Shown: positions 36,670 to 46,671, counted from the first letter of the stretch. The stretch: DNA of 64,000 nucleotides from Bradyrhizobium sp. CCBAU 051011 (GCF_009930815.1 NZ_CP022222.1:248001-312000); one strand, 5' to 3'. Notes: generated by a model from the sequence alone, not told the origin. Numbers and translations are program-made.

Positions 36670-37935
36670 TCACAATCTTATATTCGAACGGGCCCATTGC
36701 TTGAGTGTGTCGAGGGCCGCGATGTCCGGCAAGTCAAATATTTCCTGGCGGGACGATATTCCGAGGGGATCTATTTCGAGGGTCTCCTTGAAAAGGAACG
36801 CGGCCAAAAAATCCAAACCCAGTTTGCCGAAGCAAACGCCCGCCATGTACCGGCCGACTGAACTTGCTGGCGGACCCAACGTCGCCGCAACGACATATGC
36901 GTCGGCGGCCCGCCGCCAATTTTCCTGACGATAATGTACCTGACCAAGCTCGACCCAGGCCTTTGAATCGTATGGATCTATCCGCGTTAGCTCGGCCGCC
37001 CGCGCTGCTGCCAGGTCAAGATCATTCAGCCACAGCGCCTCCTTCGTCCGGCTCTCCAGAACTGCGTGCAGATTTTCTCGATAGAGAATCTCCTCCGCCG
37101 CGCTCGTCGGCGCCAGGTCCCGCGCCTGGTGTTCCGCAATGTCCATTGTCCTGATCATCGCTTCCTGGTCGCCGGCAGCTTGAGGGAGGAAGCCCATTCC
37201 GCGATGGAATCTGCTTTCAAGCAATCGTGCGGCAAATCCATTCTCGCCGTCCTTCACGGCGGCAAACGCGATCTCCAGCCGCTTGCTCCAATCATCGAGC
37301 TCCGCGAGGGGCGCGCGGGATTTGGCCTTCTGAACGAAGACCATTGCTGTTGCATTGAATCTTACCGCCCTGTCGGTCCGATCGTCGATCGCAATATTCT
37401 CAAAAGCCGACATGGTTTCGGATTCATAACCGGACGTTCGCTTTGGCAAATCGAGCATGAACTTTGCCGAGGCGCGGCAGAAAGCGAGTTGTGCCCCGCA
37501 GAGATCGGAAATGCTTGCACCTGACCAATCTACCGGGATGAGTTTGAGCAACGGCTCGTAGAAGCACATCGAGTGAAGCAGCATCGCCAACCGGCATTTG
37601 CGCGCCGACGAAAGCGTTGGCCAAAGCTCAAGGTCGTGACAAAGCTTGCGCCACCGATCAGTTCGCAGATCCTCGGCAAGGTCGCGGGGATCGTTGATTG
37701 CGTAAGGCGCGCCGGCCTGCTCCGCGAGCTGCATGCGGAAGCCGGGCGACAATGCACGTTGGGGAAGGAAGGAAGGGCTATCCAGATCGGCATTGGCTTG
37801 CCAACCGGCGTCAACCGATTTGGCATGGGTGGGGCCGACTTGGCACGGGCCCAGGTCAAGGTACGGACGAAGCAGCCAAGTGGAAAAGCGAGAGCCGAGG
37901 CGCTCGCCGGGTGCCTGGTTAGCCAAATCGTGCAT
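36670..37935 (-). CDS. Uncharacterised TPR-containing protein
   Basis: 421 residues, no signal peptide or membrane segment. The N-terminal 280 residues are unfamiliar, with a Cys/Trp/Arg-containing region (RWRKLCHDLELWPTLSSARKCRLAMLLHS). TPR-like units follow at about 310-395 (AWVELGQVHYRQENWRRAADAYVVAATL). The start overlaps the end of the 135-aa gene upstream by 17 bases in another frame, which suggests coupling. Start choice is uncertain. It lies beside a huge cyclase/ATPase/TPR protein; whether they cooperate is unknown. Confidence 0.75.
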   Translation of the reverse strand: MHDLANQAPGERLGSRFSTWLLRPYLDLGPCQVGPTHAKSVDAGWQANADLDSPSFLPQRALSPGFRMQLAEQAGAPYAINDPRDLAEDLRTDRWRKLCHDLELWPTLSSARKCRLAMLLHSMCFYEPLLKLIPVDWSGASISDLCGAQLAFCRASAKFMLDLPKRTSGYESETMSAFENIAIDDRTDRAVRFNATAMVFVQKAKSRAPLAELDDWSKRLEIAFAAVKDGENGFAARLLESRFHRGMGFLPQAAGDQEAMIRTMDIAEHQARDLAPTSAAEEILYRENLHAVLESRTKEALWLNDLDLAAARAAELTRIDPYDSKAWVELGQVHYRQENWRRAADAYVVAATLGPPASSVGRYMAGVCFGKLGLDFLAAFLFKETLEIDPLGISSRQEIFDLPDIAALDTLKQWARSNIRL

Positions 37936-38326
37936 GCAAGAGACCGCCGCAGGCGCGGCTCACATAATCGCCACTCTTCTTTTTCTTCTTCAGCCAGGCA
38001 TGGTATTCGGCATTCAGCTTTTCAAACTCCGCGGCAAACTCCGGGACTTCCCTCCGGAAAATATCAATGGCCGGCTTGAGCTCCTTATACATGTGACATA
38101 TCGGCGTAGCTTCGAAGATCTTGTCCTTGGTTCTGACACCGCGTATCAGAATCGCGATCGATTCCCATGTGACGCACAGGAGCTGAGCTGCCGCTTTCCC
38201 CTCCTTCGTCGCTCCAGGGGCGACCAAGGCGTCCGTACCTAGGTCGCGGCGCATCACTTCCGCCGCGTAGTAGTTGGAGTCGCTTCGCATTCTTTCGATA
38301 CCAAGCAGAAGCTCATTCTGATCCAT
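37919..38326 (-). CDS. Uncharacterised protein (135 aa)
   Basis: Begins MDQNELLLGIERMRSDSNYY and is mostly helical in composition, with a lysine run (WLKKKKKSGDY) near the C-terminus. No membrane segment or known domain is recognised. It overlaps the following TPR gene by 17 bases. Codon use resembles the flanking genes but is slightly less GC-biased. Confidence 0.65.
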   Translation of the reverse strand: MDQNELLLGIERMRSDSNYYAAEVMRRDLGTDALVAPGATKEGKAAAQLLCVTWESIAILIRGVRTKDKIFEATPICHMYKELKPAIDIFRREVPEFAAEFEKLNAEYHAWLKKKKKSGDYVSRACGGLLHARFG

Positions 38327-38402
38327 GGTGCCCCTCCAAATTGCTTTTGTACAAATGCCAAGCGCGAACGAAGCCTATCCCGACATCTCCAGCTTCACAA
38401 GC

Positions 38403-41400
38403 TCATCCCCAGAAACGCATTTCCATCGCCTCTGCCAGTGAATTTGAAATGCTGCGATGGTGCTCTGCATTCGATTTCTGATGGCTAAGATCGAACGCGT
38501 TGGCGAGCCCCTTATGGCAGTTCGCTTCCAGCGGCCGCATGCCTAATTCCTCAGCAAGCGTTACGCCTTGCGTGAGCCAATGCTTGGCATCACTGAGGTT
38601 TCCCCGATACAGATCCACCTCACCCAGCAACCGCAGTGAATAGGCTTCATTTGCCCGCTCCTCATGTTTGCGGGCCAGTTCGAGTGCTCGCGTGGCCGCC
38701 TTCAATGCGTCGCTCTCCCGGCCGAGCGAAAGGTAAGCCTCACTGACGTAAGCCAAGCGGAGCGAATGACGGGCGACGAAACCCTTGGATTCCGCAACCT
38801 CGATACTCTGCTCCAGAATTGGAATTCCCTCATTCGCCCGGCCGGCCAAAGCGAGGGCGTAACCAAAATGCAGCGCAACGTAGGCAAAGCCCACGGGACT
38901 ATCTGCAAATGCGCCGGCTGCCAGCGCCCGCTCGAACGAGCGCAGGGCACGGCGCAAATTTCCCTGACGCAAGGCGACGACGCCGAGACCGAGATGCGCG
39001 TAACCGCAAGTGAAGGGATGATTCGCATTCTCTGCGATGCGAAGGGCGTCTTCGCCGACATTGAATGCTTCGGAAAATTGCCCGGTATCGGCCAAGCCCC
39101 AGGCGATAAAGCTGCGTGAGAACGCGGCCGGCAAGACGAACATTCCGAAACGCTGGCTGGCCAGGCCGCCTTCCAAATGGGCGGCGTTCCAACCGAAATG
39201 TTCGCGGGCTTTCTTGTAGTCTCCTCGGGTGTGGTGCGCGAGCCCGAGAGGCAAATTGGTCACGACCCGGAGCGGCAAATCCGCCTCCGCGACAGCGAGC
39301 GCCCGCTCTCCTGCCTCGATTGACTCCCTGTATCGGCCCAGCATCCAGAACTGTTCCGTCAAGTAGGACTGAACCCATCCGTTGCGCTGCCTGTCTCCGA
39401 TCCGGTTTGCCAGCTCTTCCGCTTCGTTCAGACGAGCAGCAATTCGGTCGCGATCTCCGAGCGGTTGCAGCACATTGCGGATATCGAAACGGATATCGAT
39501 CGCCTTCTGAATGGCCTCCTTGCTCTGCGGTAACCCAGCCAGCGCATCGAGCGCCTGCTCGAACAGGATTACAGCTTCGGGATAAGCTTCTCGATCCGCA
39601 GCCTTCGTTCCCGCTTGGCGCAGATACGTCACGGCCTTCTCCCGAAGCCCGCCACGTAGCGCATGATCGGCCAGGCGTTCGACCTGTTCTCCGATGCGGC
39701 CGGCATAAACCTTTTCTATCGCGACAACGACGCGCTGATGGATGTCGCGGCGCCGCTCGCTCCGCAGGCCTCCATAGGCGACGTCGTGAGTGAGCGCGTG
39801 CTTGAAGGAAAATTGAAGGTCAGGGAATAACTGGGTTGGAAACACAAATTCGGCCGTCTGCAAGCTGTTGAGAACGCCGCGAAGTTCGCTGTCGGGAAGA
39901 CTGCTTATTTCTTTCAACAACGAGAGCGGAACGTCGTGTCCGATAACTGCCGCTTCCTGCAGCAGCCGCTTTTCGGCCTTTGCCAGCGCGTCGATACGTG
40001 CGGCGAGAACGGCTTGCACGGTGGGCGGTATTTCGTTTCCCGAAATCGGCTTGACCATCCTGTAGTTCTGTCGCGATCCCTCCAGAACCTTGCGGTCCAC
40101 CAGCGTTCGAACCAGCTCCTCCACGAAGAACGGATTTCCGCCCGCGCGATCAAGGACAAAATTTTTGAGGTTTTCGAGTGCCGGATCCGATCCGAGAAGT
40201 GTATGCAGAAGTGTGGTGAGACTTTCGCTCGGAAGCGGCTCCAGCCGCAGATTGCGGTAATTCGGCCGCCCCTTCCAGCCGTCACTGAATTCCGGACGGT
40301 AGGTTACCAACAGCAACAAGCGCGCATCACGTGCATTGACGACGATTTCGTTCAGAAGACCCAGGGTAAGAGAATCGTTCCAGTGCAAATCCTCGAACAC
40401 GGCGACGACGGGCTGCACATGGTTTTCGCGCAACAGCAATCTGGTAATTGCCTGGTATGTGTGCTGTCGGTGCTGCAGCGGATCCAGTGATTGGAACGGA
40501 TGACCTGAATCCAAAGCGTCCAGCAGATCGAGCAGCGGCGGAATTACATCCTGCAGCGACGGATCGAGCGCCAGGATCTTTTCCGTCACCTTCTCGCGGA
40601 TCGATTTGGCGTTGTCGCGTTGGCTGATCTTGAAGTAGTAATGCCTGAGCAATTCGATCACCGGCAGATACGATGCCGCATGGCCGTATGAAGCCGAATT
40701 TGTTTCGAGGACCAGGCAGTCTTCGGTCCGGGACGAATGAACGAATTCATGAACCAGGCGCGACTTGCCCATGCCGGGCTCGCCGACAACTGCCACGACC
40801 TGACCATGACCGCCGCGTGCATGATCCAGCGCCTTGGTGAGTTGTTGCATTTCGAGTTCGCGACCGACAAAAGGCGTCAACCCGCGCGAGGCGGCCGCCT
40901 GCAATTTTGTCCGCTCAAAGCCCCCTTCGGTGATCTCGAAGACTTCAACCGGATGCGCCAGTCCCTTTATCGTCATCTCGCCAAGCGATTTCGCTTCGAC
41001 GTATCCTTCAACGAGGCGAATGGTGTCGGCAGCAGCGAGCACGGAACCCGGCATCGCCATTTGCTCCATGCGGGATGCCAAGTGGGCGGTCTGTCCCACA
41101 ACCGTGTAGTCCATGTAGAGATCATTGTTGATTGAGGAGACGACGATCTCTCCGGAGTTGATCCCGACCCGGACGGTTATCGGTGCGCCATGAACCCGGC
41201 GGACCTCCTCCGCATAACGGGCAATCGTCTGCTGCATTCTGAGGGCTGCATAACATGCGCGCACCGCATGATCTTCATGCGCGAGCGGAGCTCCGAATAG
41301 CGCCATGATGCCGTCGCCCATGACCCGGTTCACCATGCCCTCATAATGATGGACGGCTTCGAGCATGAGATCGAGAACCGGATCGAGAAGCTTCTGTGCT

Positions 41401-41744
41401 TCCTCAGGGTCGCGGTCCGCTATGATCTTGAAGGACCCGACGATGTCGGCAAATAGCACGGTGACTTGTTTGCGTTCGCCTTCGAGATCGCGTTTCGTCG
41501 TCATTATCCTGACGGCGAGATGCTTTGGGGTATAGTTGTCAGGTGACAGGAAGCGGTTTACCGCTCGATGTTCTTCGTCAAGTCCAATTGGGTGGGCGCA
41601 TTGGGAACAGAATTTGGCTCCCGGTGACACCAAGCTACCGCAATTGGGACAGCCGCGCTCAAAAGGAGCGGCACATTGCTCGCAGAACTTCGCTTCAGGC
41701 CGATTGTCGTGTTCGCACCTGGGGCACTTCATCTGAACCGTCAA
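38403..41744 (-). CDS. Class III adenylate/guanylate cyclase with zinc ribbons, AAA ATPase and TPR domains
   Basis: 1113 residues (TTG 41744; ATG 41732 is also possible). Domains in order: two zinc ribbons (CPRC...CEQC, CPNC...CSQC, residues 8-50); a class III cyclase domain (about 90-260: VLFADIVGSF, MGDGIMALFG, RVGINSGEIVV, YTVVGQTAHLASRM) with metal aspartates present; a STAND/AAA NTPase with P-loop GEPGMGKS near 320; then about 500 residues of TPR helices. No membrane segment. This architecture makes a soluble signal-integrating cyclase. Input and nucleotide product are unknown. The opposite-strand neighbours give no clue. Confidence 0.93.
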   Translation of the reverse strand: MTVQMKCPRCEHDNRPEAKFCEQCAAPFERGCPNCGSLVSPGAKFCSQCAHPIGLDEEHRAVNRFLSPDNYTPKHLAVRIMTTKRDLEGERKQVTVLFADIVGSFKIIADRDPEEAQKLLDPVLDLMLEAVHHYEGMVNRVMGDGIMALFGAPLAHEDHAVRACYAALRMQQTIARYAEEVRRVHGAPITVRVGINSGEIVVSSINNDLYMDYTVVGQTAHLASRMEQMAMPGSVLAAADTIRLVEGYVEAKSLGEMTIKGLAHPVEVFEITEGGFERTKLQAAASRGLTPFVGRELEMQQLTKALDHARGGHGQVVAVVGEPGMGKSRLVHEFVHSSRTEDCLVLETNSASYGHAASYLPVIELLRHYYFKISQRDNAKSIREKVTEKILALDPSLQDVIPPLLDLLDALDSGHPFQSLDPLQHRQHTYQAITRLLLRENHVQPVVAVFEDLHWNDSLTLGLLNEIVVNARDARLLLLVTYRPEFSDGWKGRPNYRNLRLEPLPSESLTTLLHTLLGSDPALENLKNFVLDRAGGNPFFVEELVRTLVDRKVLEGSRQNYRMVKPISGNEIPPTVQAVLAARIDALAKAEKRLLQEAAVIGHDVPLSLLKEISSLPDSELRGVLNSLQTAEFVFPTQLFPDLQFSFKHALTHDVAYGGLRSERRRDIHQRVVVAIEKVYAGRIGEQVERLADHALRGGLREKAVTYLRQAGTKAADREAYPEAVILFEQALDALAGLPQSKEAIQKAIDIRFDIRNVLQPLGDRDRIAARLNEAEELANRIGDRQRNGWVQSYLTEQFWMLGRYRESIEAGERALAVAEADLPLRVVTNLPLGLAHHTRGDYKKAREHFGWNAAHLEGGLASQRFGMFVLPAAFSRSFIAWGLADTGQFSEAFNVGEDALRIAENANHPFTCGYAHLGLGVVALRQGNLRRALRSFERALAAGAFADSPVGFAYVALHFGYALALAGRANEGIPILEQSIEVAESKGFVARHSLRLAYVSEAYLSLGRESDALKAATRALELARKHEERANEAYSLRLLGEVDLYRGNLSDAKHWLTQGVTLAEELGMRPLEANCHKGLANAFDLSHQKSNAEHHRSISNSLAEAMEMRFWG

Positions 41745-41925
41745 GCTAAGCGGTTAGTACGCGGCGCAATATCCTACTTCGCCAAACCGCCTACAACAAC
41801 CGGGAAGCGCAATCGCTTGCGCATGCCGACCATGCTTCGACTGGTCGCGACGCTTGTCGAGCCTACAGGCCGCTACTGTAGTCCCGTGGACGTTGAGAGG
41901 CAACATAGATGCTATCTTAACGGAT

Positions 41926-42903
41926 TTACCCCCGCCGCTTCCAACGTTCGGCATTGACCGCGCCGGCCGGCACCTCTCCCGCAACAATCGCCTCGACCTG
42001 CTTCACCGTCTCCAGCGCCTGGCTCTCGATCGCCGGCGGCGTCAGGCCGCCGATGTGTGGCGTGGCGATGACGTTCGGCAGTTTGGCGAGCTCCGGCGAC
42101 GGCATCTGGTCCAGCGCGCGGCCGACATCCATCGCGGCGCCGGCGATGCGGTTGTCGCGCAATGCCGCCGCCAACGCCGCCTCGTCGACGAGATTGCCGC
42201 GCGACAGATTGATGAAGAAGGCATGCGGCTGCATGCGCGCCAGCGCCGCCTGCCCGATCAGGTTTTCGGTTTGCTCGTTGGCTATCGCGAGGCAGACGAC
42301 GTAGTCGGCGCGCGCCAGCAGATCGTCGAGCGGCACATGCCGGATGTCGGCGTCGCTGACGGCGGCATAAGGATCGGCGACCATGATCTCCATGCCCAGC
42401 ACCTTGGCGATGTCGGCGAGGTAACGGCCGATGCTGCCATAGCCGATGATGCCGAGCCGGCTGCCGGCCAGTTGCCGGCCCATGATGATTTCGGGTTTGC
42501 GGGCGGCATGATAGTCGGCGGTGGCGCGTGATACGCCGCGCGACAGGTCGACCATGAGGCCGAGCGCAAGCTCGGCGACCGACTGGACGAAGCCGGGTCC
42601 GGCCCGCGTGACGAGGACACCGGCCACGGAAGCGGCGTCGACATCGATATTGCGGATATCAACGGCACAACGGACGAAGGCGCGCAGTTTTGGAAGTTTT
42701 GGAAATATCTCGCCCGGTCCCGCGGTGAGGCGGTCGGCGACGATGATATCGACGTCATCAGCCGCCGCGATCAGGCCGGCGGCGTCGAGCGCATCGTTTG
42801 CTTCATGCAGCTTCACCTGCGCGACGGCCTGCAGCCCGGCAAGGCTGCGCGCACCGTAATACTGGGCGCGAGACTGCGGCGTATGGGTCAACAGCACTTT
42901 CAA
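41926..42903 (-). CDS. D-isomer-specific 2-hydroxyacid dehydrogenase family protein
   Basis: 325 residues. The NAD-binding motif GYGSIG lies in SRLGIIGYGSIGRYLADIAKVLG, the catalytic Arg is in INLSRGNLVDE, and the catalytic His is in ATPHIGGLTP. The Glu expected between them is in the region around residue 260. It oxidises or reduces a 2-hydroxy/2-keto acid; phosphoglycerate, glyoxylate or another substrate cannot be told apart here. It lies between two cyclase genes on the same strand with gaps of 100-180 bases. Confidence 0.9.
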   Translation of the reverse strand: MKVLLTHTPQSRAQYYGARSLAGLQAVAQVKLHEANDALDAAGLIAAADDVDIIVADRLTAGPGEIFPKLPKLRAFVRCAVDIRNIDVDAASVAGVLVTRAGPGFVQSVAELALGLMVDLSRGVSRATADYHAARKPEIIMGRQLAGSRLGIIGYGSIGRYLADIAKVLGMEIMVADPYAAVSDADIRHVPLDDLLARADYVVCLAIANEQTENLIGQAALARMQPHAFFINLSRGNLVDEAALAAALRDNRIAGAAMDVGRALDQMPSPELAKLPNVIATPHIGGLTPPAIESQALETVKQVEAIVAGEVPAGAVNAERWKRRG

Positions 42904-43004
42904 TTCGGAACGGCTTCTCTATCAATTGCCAATGGATGTAGCTCCAAGGCCGGCACATCTATGGCCAAACGGCGTCCCGGGGCAAGGCGGCAAGGCCGCA
43001 TCGT

Positions 43005-45050
43005 CTACTTGCTCCGCGCGACCGTCGTGCCGTCCCAATCCTCGCCGGTGGGATTTTCAACCTGCTGGCGGCAGCGTTCGATCATCAGGGATGAGGCGGC
43101 ATCGTCCTTGCGGACCTCCAGCGCCTTCTCGAAGCCATCGATCGCGGCCATGAAGTCGCCCGCGCGCCAGGCAGCGAGGCCGGCCTCATAGGAAGTTACC
43201 CAATCGAGCTTGCCGTCAAACTCACCGGCCATCCCAAGCAATTCATAGATCTGCAGTCCACCTGCGCGGCCATAGACCGCCAGCCGGTCGAGCTCGCGGA
43301 CCACGACGCTCTTCCCCGCGAGCCTTCGCGTCTCGGGTCCGATGATGATCGTGGAGCCGTACGTCTTGTTGGTGCTTTCCAGGCGGCTCGCGATATTCAC
43401 GGCATCGCCGATCACGGTGTAGTTCAGCCGCACTTCCGACCCGATATTGCCGACCAGCATGTCGCCGGAATTGATGCCTATGCGGATCCTGACGCTCTGG
43501 CCGTGGTCATCGACGAGACCGGCCTCCTCCACCGCAAGCCGGCACGCCAGCGCGGCGCGGCAGCAATCGACGGCGTGATCGGGATTGGGCGATGGCGCAC
43601 CCCAGAACGCCATCACGGCATCGCCGATGAATTTGTCGATGGTGCCGTTCTGATTTTGAATCTGCGCCGAAACGCAGTCGAAATAGCGCGACAGCAGTGG
43701 AATGATGCGGTCGCCGAGCCGCTCCGACATGCCGGTGAAGCCGGCGAGATCGATGAACATCACGCTCATCGGCCGCACCGCGCCGCCCAGCCGCGCGCCG
43801 TTGCCGTCGCTGATCAGGCGCTTGACGAGGTCGGCGGGAATGTATTTGCGAAACGCCGCCAGTCCCTGCGCCATGTCGCCGATCGCGCCCGAAAGATTGC
43901 CGATCTCGGTCAATCGCGACGGATGCCGTTGCACCTTGTCGAGATCGAAGCGCTCGACATGCCTGATCTCGTTGACCACCTTGATCAGGGGCGCTGCGAT
44001 CAGACGCTGGGCGAGCCAGGCCGACAATAGCCCGGCAAAGACGATCAGCACCGCAAGGCCGATCAGCAAGTTCCGGATCGTCATCTGGACCGGTCCGAGA
44101 AATTCCGATTCCGGCACCACGGTCACCAGCGACCAGCCTGGAAAGGAAATTGGCGTGATCACCGCCTGATAGGCCTTGCCGTCCCGCGTCACCGTCGTAT
44201 TGAACGGCTGCCCTTCGCCGGGTTCGTAGGCGCTGCCGGCGTTTCGGATTGCCTCGACCGCGACCGGAAACAGCGGATGATCGGTCTTCAGCGCCACCAG
44301 TTCGCTGGCATCGGGATCGGGCGAGGCCACCACCTTGCCGTCCCGTTCGAGAATGAAGGCGCCTGCCGATTTGCCGACCGTGAGCTGCGACAGGAAATTC
44401 GAGACGCGGGTCAGCTCGATGATGATGGCGACGACGCCGGCCGGCTTCTTGTCGATCTCGACCGGCGCCGAGAAAGCCGCCGCCAGCCGTTCGCCGCGCG
44501 GATGCGTCGTCAGCGTCGACCAGTGTTCGTCATTGGTCTCCCTGACGACCCGAAACCATTGCTGCTCCGTCAGGGAATAGTCGGTGTCTTCGAACCAGCT
44601 TGCCTTGAGCTTCAGATCGTCGCCGACGAATTCGTAGCGATTGATGCGCATGTTGCGGTCGGGCGTGATCTCGAGCATCTCGATGACGTTGTTGCCGAGT
44701 TTGTGCCCGGCAAAGAACGATCCGTCCGGCCATCCGAACGCTACCCAGGAGATGGTCGGCTGCGACAGCAATTGCGACCGGAATACGACTTCGCGTTTCC
44801 GGGCATCGCGTGGGTCGAACACTTTTTCGGCCAGCAGCGTCCGCACCGCCATCATCGACGACCGCGCCTCCGTCGTGACCGACTGCAATTCGTCGCCCAC
44901 TGCCGAAACGATCTGGTCGTTGATGGTGTTGGCGAGCGTCTGGCTGACCTGGTGAGCCGTGCGCCACCACAACAAATGCACGCCGACGGCGCTGACGACG
45001 ATGGACGTCAGCACGAGGGCTGAAATGGCGGTGCGGATGCCGAGGCGCAT
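43005..45050 (-). CDS. Membrane class III nucleotidyl cyclase with Cache sensor and HAMP
   Basis: 681 residues. TM1 (about 8-30), a periplasmic double-Cache-like sensor (about 35-325), TM2 (about 330-350), HAMP (about 350-410), then a class III cyclase domain (SVMFIDLAGFTGMSERLGDR, GDAVMAFWGAP, RIRIGINSGDMLVGNIG, YTVIGDAVNIASRLE). A C-terminal extension of about 80 residues looks TPR-like. Metal and transition-state residues appear present. It probably couples a periplasmic ligand to cAMP or cGMP. It is divergent from ccdA across about 200 bases. Confidence 0.93.
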   Translation of the reverse strand: MRLGIRTAISALVLTSIVVSAVGVHLLWWRTAHQVSQTLANTINDQIVSAVGDELQSVTTEARSSMMAVRTLLAEKVFDPRDARKREVVFRSQLLSQPTISWVAFGWPDGSFFAGHKLGNNVIEMLEITPDRNMRINRYEFVGDDLKLKASWFEDTDYSLTEQQWFRVVRETNDEHWSTLTTHPRGERLAAAFSAPVEIDKKPAGVVAIIIELTRVSNFLSQLTVGKSAGAFILERDGKVVASPDPDASELVALKTDHPLFPVAVEAIRNAGSAYEPGEGQPFNTTVTRDGKAYQAVITPISFPGWSLVTVVPESEFLGPVQMTIRNLLIGLAVLIVFAGLLSAWLAQRLIAAPLIKVVNEIRHVERFDLDKVQRHPSRLTEIGNLSGAIGDMAQGLAAFRKYIPADLVKRLISDGNGARLGGAVRPMSVMFIDLAGFTGMSERLGDRIIPLLSRYFDCVSAQIQNQNGTIDKFIGDAVMAFWGAPSPNPDHAVDCCRAALACRLAVEEAGLVDDHGQSVRIRIGINSGDMLVGNIGSEVRLNYTVIGDAVNIASRLESTNKTYGSTIIIGPETRRLAGKSVVVRELDRLAVYGRAGGLQIYELLGMAGEFDGKLDWVTSYEAGLAAWRAGDFMAAIDGFEKALEVRKDDAASSLMIERCRQQVENPTGEDWDGTTVARSK

Positions 45051-45248
45051 GCGGGGGTCCTGTTCGCGGGCCGTTACCGGCCTTACGAGACCATACCAGC
45101 GCCTGTTTCAGCCGCGAGGCCATTTCGGCGCCCTGGACACGGCTCTGTGACCGCAGTTGAGCCGTAATGACGACGAAACTTCGCGATTGGCTGTTCCGTA
45201 CATGTCAGGACGGCGCTATGCCTTGTGGCAATTCTCGAAGGTCATGCA

Positions 45249-45980
45249 ATGCACGATGTTTCCATCCCGGCGGCCCTGATTGCCGGTCTCGTCAGCTTCC
45301 TGTCTCCTTGCGTTCTGCCGCTGGTGCCGCCCTATCTGATCTATCTCACCGGCGCGACCATCGAGCATGTCGCCAATGACGGACCGACGCAGGCCTCCAA
45401 GCGCGCGGTGATGGCTTCGGCGCTGATGTTCGTGCTTGGCTTTTCCACCGTGTTCGTGGCGCTCGGCGCCAGCGCCTCGCTGATCGGCAGCCTGATCCGC
45501 GCCTGGTCGGCAGAGCTTTCGATCCTGGCCGGCATCGTGATCATCATCATGGGGCTGCATTTCCTCGGCCTGACCCGGATCGGGCTGCTGATGCGCGAGG
45601 GCCGGATGCAGATGCCGAAGCCGGTCGGGCTGTGGGGCGCCTATGCCATGGGGCTCGCCTTTGCGTTCGGCTGGACGCCCTGCATCGGCCCCATTCTGGC
45701 GGCGATCCTGTCGATCGCAGCGGCCGAGGCCACCGTCGCCAAGGGCGCGGGCCTGCTGGCGGTCTATTCCGCCGGGCTTGGAATCCCGTTCCTGCTGGCG
45801 GCCTTCATGATCGAACAGTTCTCCTCCCTTTTTGCGCGGATGAAGCGGCATCTCGGCAAGGTCGAGCAGGCCATGGGCGTCCTGATGGTCATCACCGGCA
45901 TCGGCTTCCTGACCGGCGCCGTTTCCAGCATCAGCATCTGGCTGCTCGAGACTTTCCCGGCCCTGCAAAATTTCGGCTGA
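45249..45980 (+). CDS. ccdA: Cytochrome c biogenesis/thiol-electron transfer protein CcdA
   Basis: 243 residues from ATG 45249 (AAGG seven bases upstream; a GTG at 45225 is also in frame). Six membrane helices, with the redox cysteines in SFLSPCVLPLVPPYL and GWTPCIGPILAAIL. CcdA passes electrons from cytoplasmic thioredoxin to periplasmic thiol proteins. Here it opens the run doxX-DUF255-bufferin genes, so its partner may be the exported CxxC protein at 46672 rather than only cytochrome c apoproteins. Confidence 0.93.
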   Translation: MHDVSIPAALIAGLVSFLSPCVLPLVPPYLIYLTGATIEHVANDGPTQASKRAVMASALMFVLGFSTVFVALGASASLIGSLIRAWSAELSILAGIVIIIMGLHFLGLTRIGLLMREGRMQMPKPVGLWGAYAMGLAFAFGWTPCIGPILAAILSIAAAEATVAKGAGLLAVYSAGLGIPFLLAAFMIEQFSSLFARMKRHLGKVEQAMGVLMVITGIGFLTGAVSSISIWLLETFPALQNFG

Positions 45981-45986
45981 GGCTCC

Positions 45987-46012
45987 GTAACAAGCGGGCG
46001 GTCGCCTGCGAA
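45987..46012 (+). promoter_or_regulatory. ECF-type promoter upstream of doxX
   Basis: GTAACA (45987-45992), a 16-base spacer and CGAA (46009-46012). The same -35 and spacing precede both bufferin precursor genes. The pattern matches the GTAACC/CGAA promoters of the Caulobacter sigma-F ECF regulon as I recall it. It lies about 106 bases before the doxX ATG. Confidence 0.65.
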
Positions 46013-46117
46013 CCTGCTGTCGGAGCCGGATTTCGCGCGGCACTTTCGAGCGCGCCGGATTGACGGAGACTGCAGGCCGGCGGCCCCGTCACGACAAATA
46101 CTTAGAGGGGAGGTCGC

Positions 46118-46597
46118 ATGAATTTTATCATCAATCTTCTTGTCCTGTTACCCGCTCAGATCGCGTCACATTTTTCCTGGGCCGGTCCGCTGATCATGCG
46201 GCTGATCGTCGGTTACACCTTCATGCTGGCCGGCTGGGGCAAGCTCAACAACCTGACGCAGGTGACCGAAAACTTTATCGGCTGGGGCATACCGTTTCCT
46301 GGGATACTCACCCCCTTCGTGGCTGGCGTCGAATTTTTCGGCGGCGCGATGCTGATCGTCGGCCTGTTCACACGCATTCCGGCCGCAATGCTGGCGGTGG
46401 TCATGGTCGTCGCCATCAGGTCGGCAAAATGGGGCGATGTCGATTCACTGGAGACGCTGCTCGGCTTCGAGGAGGCGACCTACTTCGCCGCCTTCATGTG
46501 GCTCGCCATCGCAGGTCCCGGCGCCGCCTCTCTGGATCGGCTGCTGGTGAATGCCAGCGGTCACCGCGACCCGTCGAAGACGCTCACAATGCCGTGA
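46118..46597 (+). CDS. DoxX-family membrane protein (HvfD/GigT-like)
   Basis: 159 residues with four membrane helices. LIVGYTFMLAGWGKLNNL and FVAGVEFFGGAMLIVGLFTR are DoxX features. GGGGAGG lies four bases before the ATG, a very strong site. In bufferin-like loci (gig/hvf operons) a DoxX protein accompanies the MNIO enzyme, which fits its position 2.3 kb upstream of the precursor genes. It may take part in membrane thiol or quinone chemistry; its biochemical role is not settled. Confidence 0.9.
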   Translation: MNFIINLLVLLPAQIASHFSWAGPLIMRLIVGYTFMLAGWGKLNNLTQVTENFIGWGIPFPGILTPFVAGVEFFGGAMLIVGLFTRIPAAMLAVVMVVAIRSAKWGDVDSLETLLGFEEATYFAAFMWLAIAGPGAASLDRLLVNASGHRDPSKTLTMP

Positions 46598-46671
46598 CAT
46601 CGGCGAAAGGCTGAGCCCGGATCCTGCCGCCTGCGTATCTCGAAAAAACGCCAGCGCTTCCGGGAGCCATC

